Assembly (NCBI GenBank): GCA_002286855.1
Contig: NRSV01000090.1
Coordinates: 30,381 to 94,380, forward strand
Length of the DNA: 64,000 nt
Reading direction: 5' to 3'
Origin: Bipolaris cookei
Taxonomy: Eukaryota; Ascomycota; Dothideomycetes; Pleosporales; Pleosporaceae
The notes under the pieces are model-generated. The model did no database searches and was not told the origin of the DNA. It saw nothing but the letters and a program-made list of their open reading frames with translations. Of this stretch, positions 53,930 through 64,000 are shown piece after piece. How positions within the stretch are numbered: position 1 is the first letter of the stretch; each line of letters starts with the position of its first letter. A program made the translations under genes and the position numbers.

Positions 53930-56900
53930 GGCGAGATGTGGGATACTAATAATTCAGCTGCTAGTAGAGGGTGAGCTTTGTGGCAATTCATTACGAAAAG
54001 TTGGATACTCAGCCAACATATAAATCAAACTGTATGTGGCTACAGACTTAACGGAGCTGAGTAATTATCTCGTGTGGAGGCAGATCACATAGTGACACAT
54101 TAAGCTATACAAATCAGATAGCGCCACATCTTTAGATTCGGATCCGCAGAAACTATGCTTGTTTCCATAAGGCTAGGTCGTGCCATATAGAACTGAGTGG
54201 TTCGCGATGCGAGGTGCAGGAGTGCAGAATGCACTAAGTCTGCTGACGGTTCCGCTTTACCAGGATCTTCGCGCATTCATGTAATAGCATATATTTTATG
54301 ATCCTATCATCTTCTAGTATGCTTTCCAGTGGAGCTGACAAGCTGATCCTTGGGCGGGGGTATGAAAATTCAGCTTTTTGTTGTATGACACCGATCGTCC
54401 AGTTCATTGTGTGCGAAACGCAGACAGACACAATGGAAGCTAAAAGGCGATGCTGACTACATGATGTTCGTTGTTGATACTTCATACGGGCAAGAAGGAA
54501 TGATAACGTCCTTAGAGACAATACATAGGGATATATAGACAACAGCGAAACAAAACGCCCGGGTCCCTTCGAGCGAAACCTATGCTAACATTCACTCCTA
54601 CTAGCTTTGTTTGATTGCGCAAAGCAACATTTGAGGCGCGATGTCTCTGCCATATTTTCCAGTTTATCAACGATTATGCAATAAAAGCGACACGCGCCGA
54701 ATCTCAACCCTGCAGCTCTCGAAACACCAATGTAGTTGGTTGCTCGATGGCGTTATGCCGTCCCAGAGGTCTTGTTACCACCTGTGTTTTCCAGTCTTGG
54801 CATGTGCTCTCTCAGCTTCAGACTAGCCATATGATTTCTCTAGAAAGTCTGAGGGAACAAAGAAAAAAAACATGCAATATTAAGTGGCTATGATATTCTT
54901 CAGCTATCACTGCAACGTAGCCTAGAACAGCCGTACGCATGCACGCACGCACGCACGCACGCACGCAGGCGTAGATGCAGCGAGTTATCAGGCTTGCTTC
55001 TCAGTCTAGTGCCTCAGCTTACATCTACTCCCCCTCTCCACACTTTTATCACTTCAGGTCTTTTCATCCTGCAATCTGAATAAGCAATTTTGCTTTCTAA
55101 TACGACTACAGTGAGTCGAGTGCAGAGCGATCCGTGCAAGGATAGACGTGAAATCCGGCCTTTTCTCTTTACTAAGCCTTTCAGTGGAGAGATTCAATGC
55201 GCGCTATGTGTATTTAAACAAAAGCCACGTACTAGGCTGACGTAAGATAACGCTGCCTTGTCGCATGCTTTGCATAGCGAGAAACAACCGAAGTTATCAA
55301 ACACCTGTTCGTATCGAAAAAGCCTGGTATCACTGCTGGTTCGGCCAGTAAAGTCGAGAAACAAAGTTTATAGTTTGTTCATTTAGAGGACTGAATGTTC
55401 TCCCTGGTGATGGCGTTGGAATAACCACATGTTAGCTGGATTCGCTGCGATGAGTGACTTTAGTAACTGTTTAGGATTTTGTGGCTCGAATGTATCGTAA
55501 TCTAGCGATGCGGGCTAGCTTTCCATGTGCAATGGTTATTACCCCACTAATACTGACCAATCGTGGACGTGTACATCTAATTGGCACTGCAGGAGGGTCT
55601 CAGCCTTTCACAAAGGAGTCCTTCTTGCGATAAGTATATAAGTAACGATTTTGCGTTGTGTGTTGGGTAGCAATACGCGACGCTAAAAAGCTCTCTGCGT
55701 GTAGACTAGGTTTGTTTGGGCCTTCCCGTCATCTTATCTGGTAAAGAAGGTGCTTTTTTCAAGCATGATATGAAGGCAGCATTGTGCGTGCATGATGGTG
55801 GGCTGTTACCGCACCTACATCAGTGCCTCCACGTCATACATATATGCGCCAGGACTGTTGTGAAGGCTTCCCCCGCATGACAAATCATTTGCGGTGCTCT
55901 TCGACCCGGCATGCAAGAAACACTTCGACTCTGTTACAGGTCAGTATTCACAGCGAGTTTCCCACGGTTCCATACGCCTGGTTACATAGCCAGATAGCCA
56001 ATGAGTCTCGACCACTAGCGATAAAAACGGTCTGTAACAACAACCCAACCCGCATTTGAGTTTAGAGTACAGGGGCTCTACCGTGCCCTGTTTGACAATG
56101 GTTTGCTACTCCCTTCATCCGGCCTTGCTACAACTTAATTTCACATCCTTGCGCTCCCCACACCCCTACCTAGTTGAATGCAATCTTTACCGGTCAGAGC
56201 ACGGTCGAATCGCTCTTATCGAGAGCTGCAGACCGCATCATTTAGGCAACTCGTCAATCCAATCCCCGAGGCTGTAGTAACTAGATACCAAGAGCTGCTG
56301 CATAAAAAGAAAAGAAAAGAAAAATAGTAAGCATTTCAGCCATCCCCCCACAGATTTGAGCGCTATCGCAAGTTACGGTCATTTAAAGTCCGCATTTGCT
56401 GCTCTTCCGATATTTTCCATCAGGCGGCTCGTTCCACCTCTCGCAAATTATCAACTAGAGTAACTGATTGGCTACTTAAATAGTTACATAGACGGAAGGC
56501 TGATCTTGGTATCTGATAAGCGTCCTGGTAGCGCGATATCAAGATAAGAGATTTACACTTTCAGTTTCCTGGCGCATGAAACAATTGGCCTCTTTCATTA
56601 CATACTATGCACACAGGCATCTTCCATTAACTCCATAGCTGCCTCCCACATACCTCGAGAGGATGACCTAATGAGGACCAGGCTCTTCACTACGTGAAAG
56701 GTAAGATTGTATGACTTCTGTAGATACATATCGTCAAGTATTTAGCAGTACCTATGCATCTACAGAGTTTGGGAAAGGATTAGCGCAAACGCTAGAAGGT
56801 GGTGTCAAGTGTTTACGGTGCCGGTTGTATGGCTTCACCGGATAGCCGTCCGCAGATGCCGGAGTTAGCTTGCGATTCGTGGGAGAGCTAGTAAATGCCC

Positions 56901-57424
56901 AATCCCGAGAATGAATCGAAAGACCCACCGATGCTAGTGGCTCAAATGCATGTGCGGAGTGCAGATAAGCTCATATTTGGTGTGTCACCAGCTGTCTCGA
57001 TGGTTGAGCTGCATAGCCTAGCACAGAAAAGATGTGCGTAAAGCAAATAGAAGATTGAGACTAAGGTTCAGCTTGCAGCTCCCTTACCAGTCTAATACAC
57101 ATCAACCAAACATGCAGAAAGTCTGCCATAGGCTGGGAGGCAGTATCTTCGCGTACCGTATGCGACGAGGTAGCAGACCTGACCATGGCGGTGAAGGCTA
57201 ACCTATGCTTTTGTGAAGACACGAGAGGCGGGAGCCCTGCTCCAAATTTGTGCTAAGAAGGTGGATCTGATGGCTGCTAGCTTCCTATCATTTCGATCTT
57301 CGAGGTTCAATAGTTTCTTATGTTGGACTGAGCCCTAATACCAAATCTTCTAGTTATCATTTCCTCAACTCACCCAGCATACACATAAAGTGCGTATCGA
57401 ACGAGATCTTCATCCACATCCACA
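53930..57424. other. 3.5-kb gene-free intergenic region
   Basis: It separates two divergent genes (DUF3638 protein to the left, dynamin-like to the right), so it holds both promoters. Short frames such as 54641-54826 (HQCSWLLDGV) look slightly protein-like but have no partner exons. An ACGC microsatellite lies at 54939-54967. Nothing else supported. Confidence 0.45.
54939..54967. repeat. ACGC microsatellite
   Basis: About seven perfect tetranucleotide units in noncoding DNA. Confidence 0.9.
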
Positions 57425-60056
57425 ATGGTTACCAAATCATTCGACACCCGTGTCGTGCATGAACTCTGCTCAAAAGATCAACTAGACTTGCTAGACTCTG
57501 TAGATCTTCTACGCTCTCAGGGAATCGACCATTATGTCTCTCTACCACAGATCATCGTTTGCGGCGATCAGTCTTCCGGCAAAAGCTCTGTCCTTGAAGC
57601 TATTTCTGGTGTCTCTTTTCCGGTCAAGAGCAACTTATGCACACGGTTTCCAACCGAGTTAGTCTTACGAAAGACATTAAAAATAGGCGTCAGCGTCTCC
57701 ATCGTTCCAGATCGCTCGCGTAGCAGAGTAGAGCGTGAATCTCTCAGCAGTTTCCATGAGACGCTCGACAGCTTCACTGCACTCCCAACATTGATCGAGA
57801 ATGCCAAAACAGCCATGGCCATTGGCAGTCTGGGTCGAGCTTTTTCGAAGGATCTCTTACGGGTTGAAGTGTCGGGCCCTGATCGACCGCATCTTACGAT
57901 CGTAGACTTGCCTGGTCTTATCCATTCAGAGACAAAGCAGCAATCTGCAGCTGATATCGAACTTGTACAAGATGTCGTCAAGTCCTACATGAAAGAGCCC
58001 AGGAGCATTATCCTCGCGGTTGTATCCGCAAAGAACGATTATGCCAACCAGGTTGTGCTGAAGCTCGCCCGAGCTGCCGACAGAACCGGAACTCGCACGC
58101 TTGGTGTGATCACCAAGCCTGACACTCTGAGTCCAGGATCTGACAGCGAAGCCATGTACATCTCGCTCGCTAAGAACTTTGATGTGGAGTTCCGTCTTGG
58201 ATGGCACGTTCTCAAGAATATGGATTCGGAATCTGGATCCGGGGCACGTTCAAATCGTGATGAGGAGGAAAGTCATTTCTTTTCCAAAGGCATATGGCCC
58301 ACGCTGCCAGATTCCATCCTCGGTATCGTGCCGTTGAGAGAGCGACTGAGCAAAGTACTTCTTGTCCAGATCGCAGCGGAACTCCCGAGTCTTGTTGATG
58401 AGATCGAACTCAAGTCTGCCGCTTGTCGCACTGAACTCCAAAAGCTGGGCCAGCCCCGGGCCAGTATCGAAGAACAACGTCGGTTTCTCGTCACTATCAG
58501 CCAATCATGCCAGGCCCTTACTAAAGCCGCCGTCGACGGGACCTACAACGACAACTTCTTCGGTAACGCGAAAACTGACGTTGGCTACCAGAAACGCATT
58601 CGTGCTGTGGTACAGAACCTCAATCAGTCTTTTTCAGAGACAATGGCGCGCGAGGGACACCGCTATGTCATCACCGACTCTTCGGATGCAAGTCTTCTAC
58701 AAGCTAGTAGGCCAAAGGAAAATATCCTTAGCCGGTCAGAGTTCCTCAAGCGTATCGAGTTCCTCATGAACCGTACTCGCGGCCGCGAACTCCCTGGCAC
58801 CTTCAACCCCATGGTAGTATCAGACCTCTTCTTCGAGCAGTCATCGCCCTGGGAAGAGCTTGCGAGAGCTCACATTGTACAAGTTGTAAGTGCAGTTAGG
58901 GCTTTTCTCAGACACCTCACCTCCTATGTTTCAGATATTTCTACATGCGGCGCATTATTTCAAACCTTAGTCGAACCTGCACTCGAGAGGATTTCGAAAG
59001 ATGTGAAAAGCAAGACGGCAGAACTGCTTGCTTCACATCAGCGCGGGCACCCCATCACCTACAACCACTACTTCACAGAGATGGTGCAGCAAGTCAGAGA
59101 GAAAAGAATCACAGCAGAACTCACGCGCATCATCCAAAACGTCTTCGGCGTTAGCTCACTTCATCCGTCTGGGAAATCTCAATGCGTAGAGATGGACTAT
59201 CGGCCGTTGCTAGATGCACTCGTAGCGCATAGAAACCCTGATTTGAATCAGTATGCGTGCTCCGAGGCGCTGGACTGCATGCAAGCCTACTACAAAGTAT
59301 GTCGTTAACCACAGAATTTCGGTGGATTTCCTTCTGAAGACCGTGTGTTGACATATATGTTGTTCCATTAGGTCGCCCTTAAACGCTTCGTAGACGACAT
59401 TGCTGTTGAAGCTGTAGAAAAAGATATCATCGCTAAACTCAGCGATATCGTTTCGCCGATCAGAGTTACCTCTCTTGCCTCTGATGTGGTGACAGATATC
59501 GCAGGCGAGTCCAAGGAGAGCCGAGCAAAGCGCAGCCAGTTGGAAATACAGCTGGGCGTGCTAGTTCAGGGATTAGATACGTGTAAAAGATTCATGGTGA
59601 AAACGCTACAAGGTAAGAATGAAACCATGTTGTTAGCAGATTTAATATGTAGAGCAAGTATAAACTAAAGTGTGCCCTTGTACAGATACACCAGATACAC
59701 CGACCCTCCGACATAGCTTTAGAGATTCTTTGTCAAACCTGTCTTTGAACCTTCTTTCCACTGAACCTCACGGAAACGTCATCAACGATGGACTGGAAGA
59801 AGCTGGCATATCTCATCACGAAGCCCATGATGAGTCGACCTTGCCAACAGAACACGAAGCAGTATCAAAACGAGAATCTGAGTCTCTTGAGGATGAGGAT
59901 TTCGCTGGGCCTATGGATGAGTCGACGACTGACTCATGGGCTTCTTCGTCAGCGAAAGTTTCATATGACAAGAAGAAGATGAAGAAGAAGAAAGGAAAGA
60001 AACAGGCATATGACTCTGAACGATCTTTTCCCTATACAGAAGATGAGCCTGTGTAA
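57425..60056 (+). CDS. Dynamin-like GTPase, 3' end cut by retrotransposon
   Basis: Exons 57425-59296, 59372-59612 and 59686-60056, with introns of 75 and 73 bp; 827 aa as annotated. The GTPase domain is complete: G1 GDQSSGKSS (47-55), G3 DLPG (161-164) and G4 TKPD (230-233). A stalk follows, then across the first intron a GED-like helix (YKVALKRFVDDIAVEAVEK) ending in exon 2. Exon 3 encodes a polar tail with DEDFAGPMDES and a Lys-rich KKMKKKKGKK. The family acts in membrane fission or organelle dynamics; many fungal paralogues have unknown roles. The last codons run into the copia LTR: bases 60052-60056 belong to the LTR and the TAA stop is formed inside it. The natural C-terminus is therefore probably lost, but GTPase, stalk and GED survive. 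Confidence 0.9.
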
Positions 60057-60178
60057 GCCCAGAAGTACCATGTATAGTCACGTGGTTGCCCACTGACTAA
60101 TAATGCTGTATTTAAACTTGCTTCTATCATGATACATAGGACAACACACAATACTTCTTATAACCTTAACTGCTTACA
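60052..60178 (+). repeat. 5' LTR, 127 bp
   Basis: Starts TGTAAGC and ends GCTTACA, a perfect 7-bp terminal inversion. It contains TGTATTTAAAC, a possible TATA box. It is short for an LTR, but the primer site follows directly. Confidence 0.88.
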
Positions 60179-60192
60179 GTTATGAGCCCGGC
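60179..60192 (+). other. Primer binding site, half initiator tRNA-Met
   Basis: GTTATGAGCCCGGC is complementary to the anticodon arm (GGGCTCATAAC) of initiator tRNA-Met, not to its 3' end. Drosophila copia and some fungal copia elements prime from such a cleaved half tRNA. It abuts the LTR with no spacer. Confidence 0.85.
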
Positions 60193-60243
60193 CTAATCCG
60201 CATATTCACTCAATCAATTGACTACCAATCTACCTATCCCATC

Positions 60244-63200
60244 ATGTCGACGCATACAGTTCGTTCAGACATCATCCTCCAAGGACAAAGCAATTGGGAG
60301 CTTTGGATCTTTATCGTCAAACGCATTGCCGAAGCAGGAGACATTTGGGAATATATTGATCCCAATCAACCACCCAATCCCCTACAAAAGCCCGTCCAGC
60401 CTACTAGGCCAGCGCCTACAGTCAATGCTGACGGATCGCCTGCAACTCTTCCATCCCAGCAAGACTTACTGCAATACAATCAAGACCGCAGTAGCTACTA
60501 CAAGGAGATCAAAGAATACAGACGTCTTCGAGATAAGTTAGGACAAGTTGAAGCACACATTACTAAAACTATACAGCAGGAATTACTATATCATATCAAA
60601 GACAAAGCAACAGTCCACGACCAAGTCAAAACGCTCCAAGATCTCTTCTCTCCTACTACTTCGGACATGGAGTATCGAGTACAGAAAGACTACGAAGCAG
60701 CAAAGATCTTGCATGCTCGACGATCAAATATTGAAGACTGGTGCAATGAGTTTCTCACAGCATACAGTAGAGCAAAGCAGCTCGATCTACCTGAAGTACA
60801 CGGATTTCGAGCACACAAGGATCTTATCCGAGCAATCAAGCAAGTTGACGCTGCATACGCTGCCAGTGCTTCACTCGATATATTCAAAGCTGAGGAAATC
60901 TGGAACTCGGATCGCAGCAAGCCAATACCTCAACAATCTCAGCTCTCTACCGTGCTCGCCGAATACCTGCGGTATCATCGCACTACCTACTCAAGAAAGG
61001 CAAATATTCATGGAGGCACCTTTGGAGCTACGATCAATGGCCAGCCATCTCCATACAACAATAAGAAACGATCAAGAGACAATGAAAACAAGCCAGCAAA
61101 GCCCTGCCTCTGTGGCGACAATCATTTCTGGGGCCAATGCCCATATATCGATACAGCACTCCAGCAACGAGGATTCGTTGTAGACCCTGAAAAAGCCAAG
61201 AAGATTGCTGACTTTGAGACTAAGGATAGTCGCGGAGTACTAAACAAGATTCGGGAAAAGAACCGACGTTTTAAGAAGTACAAGACCAGGGACAGCAGCA
61301 AGCATAGTAAAGCGTCAGACTCCGATTCGATAGAAATTGACGCAGGAGACCCACTAGCTGATCATTCCTCGCACGAAGCATATGCCGTCTTCTCTTCCGC
61401 GTTCAATAACCAAAGGCTGTCTCAACAATATCCGCTCGCCCATTCATGGACGCTAGATCCCGCCACTGATATCCATATCTGCAACAACCCTGCAGAATTC
61501 AATTGGACAACCCCGGCAGCTGAAGACGATATAGTCTTCGCAGGAGGAGCTGAGACGAAAATCGAGGCATGGGGTGAAGTCAAGCTACCTCTGTCAACAC
61601 CAAGCGGTATTAAGACGACGACGCTCAAGCGCGTAGCTCTAATCCAATCCTTCTTCACGAGCTTAGTCTCACTATCCCGTCTCTCCTCATCAAACATCCA
61701 TTTTGACTCGGGAAGAAACGTTCTATATAGAGCTGTCGACAATGCTCGCGAAGACGTTGCAAGCCTTACCCGGTTAGGAGGTCATTGGCTAGTCGTGCAT
61801 CGCACCCAGCCTCCACCAATCCAATCTGCTCAATATGCGGCCTTTGCGACCAATCAACGCAGGCCTCAGTACTCAGCCCAACCTCTCAAACCTCGAGTAC
61901 TTACTAAACCTCAGCTCCATGTCCTGATGGCACATGCGGGCAGTGATGCTATCGACCACCTAGCAGACAACGTTCGAGGCATTCAACAACCACCTGCTGG
62001 TGTGGCACCACATACGATCGACTGCGAAGAGTGCTCACAGAACAAAGCCCATCAAATCATCTCTCGTCGTATGGGACATGAGATTGGCGCGTCTCGTCTA
62101 TTTGAGACAATTGCGATCGATATTATCAAGCTTGATGTCATAGGATACAATGGACATCGATATGTATTCCATGCCTTTGACCTATACACGAAGTTCAACT
62201 TCGTATACTCTATTCCAAAACGCGATAAGGAAACTCTACTTGAAGTGATTACCCGACTAGATCGTACGATTAAACGAGAGTTCAACACTACCGTCACATT
62301 CATAATAGCCGACGACGAACGAGGCTATGGTTTAACAGACGACTCTGCGCGTGCATACTGTCAGCAAGAAGGAATCAGATTCCAGATCAGAGCTCCACAT
62401 ACGAAAGAGCAGAACGGCTCTGCAGAAAGGTCAGGCAAGACTCTGATAGATTGCTCACGATCCATGCTCAGCACTTCAAATCTACCACTCCATCTTGCTC
62501 CTGAGACGTACGTCACTGCAGGCTATCTTCTTAATCGCACACCCACACGATCTCTTAGCTGGAAAACACCATTTGAGATGGCGTACTACAAGAAGCCCTC
62601 ATTAGCTCATCTCAAACTCTACGGCTGCCGAGCATACGCGCTGCGCACGCAAATACCGCGAGGTGACAAGCTTACTCCTCGTGCTCTCATAGGCTATCTA
62701 GTTGGCTATGATGCCTCAAATATCTACCGAATCTGGATACCAAAAGCAAAGAGTAGAGCGCACCAGGGCAAAGTCATTCGCACACGTGATGTGACGTTTA
62801 GAGAGGACATGTTCTACCAAGCATATGATGGACAAGATCCACTCCTACAAGGCGAAGAGATACAAGAGGTTATACAAACAATCCACATGCCACCACTGCA
62901 GAATCCAGAAGAGTCTTCTGAAGAAGAGGACGAAGGGGCTACAACAACAGCCAGCCAGGACACGCCAACCTTGCCTACTCAAGGCATTGAAAAGCCTCAT
63001 GAGCATCACGACGTAGGGCACCGATCTCTACCCACACCAGCGATAACAGCTACTCCAGACCCAGATCACGAAACTGCCTCTTCAGCTATAATCGGTCGCA
63101 GGTCTACGCTTACTCCAGAAACGCAGCCATTGCCTCAAGTATCAAGAAAGCGAAAGCGACGCGACGCGATAGAAAGCTCCGTAGACACAAACGCTGCAGC

Positions 63201-64000
63201 AAATCGCGAACTTATCGACGGCAATCTACGCCATTCACACATACTGCCAGAAGGAGCAGCAAGATCTAGGAAGCCTACACGCAAAAGCAGCAGCTTCTTC
63301 GTCAGTAAATACTGGTCCACGTTCGTGGCAGCATCTATCACAGCTCCGAAAACACGATTTCACCACTCAACGCTACCTCCTGAACCTCGTTTCTACCAGG
63401 ATGTTATGAAGCTCCCTGCTGTACATAAGCAAGGCTTTATAGCAGCAATGCAACGTGAGATCTCAGATATCAAGCGCAAGGATACGTACAAGACTATATT
63501 CTGGAAGGATTTTAACACTCAAGACACTGAAGTCCTGCCGCTTATATGGGTGTTCAAATACAAGCTTGATAACGAGGGATACTTAGTTAAATATAAAGCT
63601 AGAATCTGCGTTCGAGGCGATCTTCAGGTAACAGCCGAAGATACATACGCTGCAACTCTAGCTACACGCATCTTTCGAGGACTTATGGCTATCGCGGCAT
63701 ACTTTAACCTTGAGATACGGCAATACGACGCAGTCAACGCGTTTACCAATGCTCAGCTCAACACACCTGTCTACTGTCACCCGCCAGAAGGCTTCTCTGA
63801 CGCAGAGCATCTGTGGGAGCTACGCAGAGCCCTATATGGTCTCAAGGCCTCGCCACTACTATGGTACAAAGAGCTCACAAAGACGCTTAAAGAACTAAGC
63901 CTCCAAGAAGTCAAGGAGGCGCCATGCCTTTGGAGAAACAAAAAGCTAATCGTTTTCTTCTACGTTGACGATATTGTGATCCTCGCGCGTCCAGCTCACA
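60244..64000 (+). CDS. Copia gag-pol polyprotein, partial (no stop in window)
   Basis: From ATG 60244 (MSTHTVRSDIIL) the frame stays open for 1,252 codons to the window edge. In order: gag with SNWELWIF near the start; a zinc knuckle CLCGDNHFWGQC (residues 288-299); a protease-like segment WTLDPATDIHICNN; a GAG-pre-integrase HHCC region ending CEECSQNKA; integrase with AIDII, IADDERGYG and QNGSAERSGK as the DDE residues; an acidic linker; then reverse transcriptase with VFKYKLDNEGYLVKYKAR, QYDAVNAFTNAQL, ALYGLKASPLLWYK and FFYVDDIVIL at the edge. The protease order relative to integrase and RT is that of Ty1/copia. One fused frame without frameshift or stop makes the copy potentially active. 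It was not RIP-mutated. Confidence 0.93.
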   Translation, partial: MSTHTVRSDIILQGQSNWELWIFIVKRIAEAGDIWEYIDPNQPPNPLQKPVQPTRPAPTVNADGSPATLPSQQDLLQYNQDRSSYYKEIKEYRRLRDKLGQVEAHITKTIQQELLYHIKDKATVHDQVKTLQDLFSPTTSDMEYRVQKDYEAAKILHARRSNIEDWCNEFLTAYSRAKQLDLPEVHGFRAHKDLIRAIKQVDAAYAASASLDIFKAEEIWNSDRSKPIPQQSQLSTVLAEYLRYHRTTYSRKANIHGGTFGATINGQPSPYNNKKRSRDNENKPAKPCLCGDNHFWGQCPYIDTALQQRGFVVDPEKAKKIADFETKDSRGVLNKIREKNRRFKKYKTRDSSKHSKASDSDSIEIDAGDPLADHSSHEAYAVFSSAFNNQRLSQQYPLAHSWTLDPATDIHICNNPAEFNWTTPAAEDDIVFAGGAETKIEAWGEVKLPLSTPSGIKTTTLKRVALIQSFFTSLVSLSRLSSSNIHFDSGRNVLYRAVDNAREDVASLTRLGGHWLVVHRTQPPPIQSAQYAAFATNQRRPQYSAQPLKPRVLTKPQLHVLMAHAGSDAIDHLADNVRGIQQPPAGVAPHTIDCEECSQNKAHQIISRRMGHEIGASRLFETIAIDIIKLDVIGYNGHRYVFHAFDLYTKFNFVYSIPKRDKETLLEVITRLDRTIKREFNTTVTFIIADDERGYGLTDDSARAYCQQEGIRFQIRAPHTKEQNGSAERSGKTLIDCSRSMLSTSNLPLHLAPETYVTAGYLLNRTPTRSLSWKTPFEMAYYKKPSLAHLKLYGCRAYALRTQIPRGDKLTPRALIGYLVGYDASNIYRIWIPKAKSRAHQGKVIRTRDVTFREDMFYQAYDGQDPLLQGEEIQEVIQTIHMPPLQNPEESSEEEDEGATTTASQDTPTLPTQGIEKPHEHHDVGHRSLPTPAITATPDPDHETASSAIIGRRSTLTPETQPLPQVSRKRKRRDAIESSVDTNAAANRELIDGNLRHSHILPEGAARSRKPTRKSSSFFVSKYWSTFVAASITAPKTRFHHSTLPPEPRFYQDVMKLPAVHKQGFIAAMQREISDIKRKDTYKTIFWKDFNTQDTEVLPLIWVFKYKLDNEGYLVKYKARICVRGDLQVTAEDTYAATLATRIFRGLMAIAAYFNLEIRQYDAVNAFTNAQLNTPVYCHPPEGFSDAEHLWELRRALYGLKASPLLWYKELTKTLKELSLQEVKEAPCLWRNKKLIVFFYVDDIVILARPAH

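Larger units (their letters stand above)
60052..64000 (+). mobile_element. Ty1/copia retrotransposon, left part, runs off window
   Basis: Comprises 5' LTR (60052-60178), primer binding site (60179-60192), short leader and gag-pol from 60244. The rest of reverse transcriptase, RNase H and the 3' LTR lie beyond the window. The five bases before the LTR are GCCTG (60047-60051), which should recur after the 3' LTR if the insertion made a 5-bp duplication. The intact frame and near-perfect LTR ends suggest a recent insertion. Confidence 0.93.

Noticed and set aside
54939..54967. Short tandem array as a CRISPR-like structure
   Set aside because: A 4-bp microsatellite without spacers; no CRISPR array or tRNA/rRNA gene was recognised anywhere in the window.
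60218..61183. 107- and 211-codon frames at the start of the retrotransposon
   Set aside because: They are out of frame with the open gag-pol reading that begins at 60244 and runs to the window edge.

Overview
The window looks like nuclear DNA of a filamentous ascomycete (Pezizomycotina). Genes carry several 45-75 bp introns with GTAAGT/GTATGT-type donors and YAG acceptors. There are TTAGGG-type interstitial telomeric tracts, decayed gene copies whose stops are largely of the CAG-to-TAG kind expected from repeat-induced point mutation (RIP), and protein families typical of this group (OrsD fingers, RecQ-type telomere-linked helicases, FHA kinases, the DUF3638 giant, dynamin-like GTPases). A Dothideomycete is my guess, not something the sequence proves.

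Region 1, 1-12.8 kb, is an accessory, repeat-rich stretch. It holds a secreted DUF7492 protein with a mature N-terminal His, a small secreted cysteine-containing protein with one intron, a 194-bp Tc1/mariner-type MITE family (one copy nested inside another), a decayed pogo/Fot1 transposase and a frameshifted 14-TM MFS transporter. Region 2, 12.8-28.3 kb, is a telomere-associated cassette. An intact protein of about 974 aa (OrsD fingers plus a tyrosine-recombinase-like core) is followed by a longer relative of about 1,624 aa (OrsD, recombinase-like core, RecQ-type helicase) that carries RIP-like stops and a 748-bp interruption. Both genes end beside the motif GCTGATTGGCT and a CCCTAA tract. After a 285-N gap comes a heavily mutated second copy in the order helicase gene then recombinase gene, with a 416-bp solo LTR inside it.

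Region 3, 28.3-44.2 kb, moves from dispersed repeats and a TPR gene remnant into ordinary genes: an FHA-kinase, several unrecognised proteins and a PD-(D/E)XK-like protein. Region 4, 44.4-60 kb, holds a complete five-exon gene for a 3,104-aa DUF3638-family protein and, after a 3.5-kb gene-free spacer, a three-exon dynamin-like GTPase. Region 5, 60.05 kb to the end, is the left part of a Ty1/copia retrotransposon with a 127-bp LTR, a half-tRNA-iMet primer site and a gag-pol frame that stays open to the window edge. It sits exactly at the end of the dynamin gene, and its LTR supplies that gene's stop codon.

The most unusual content is the OrsD / tyrosine-recombinase-like / RecQ pair at 13-22 kb. 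I read it as a candidate telomere-targeted mobile system; its mobility is inference.
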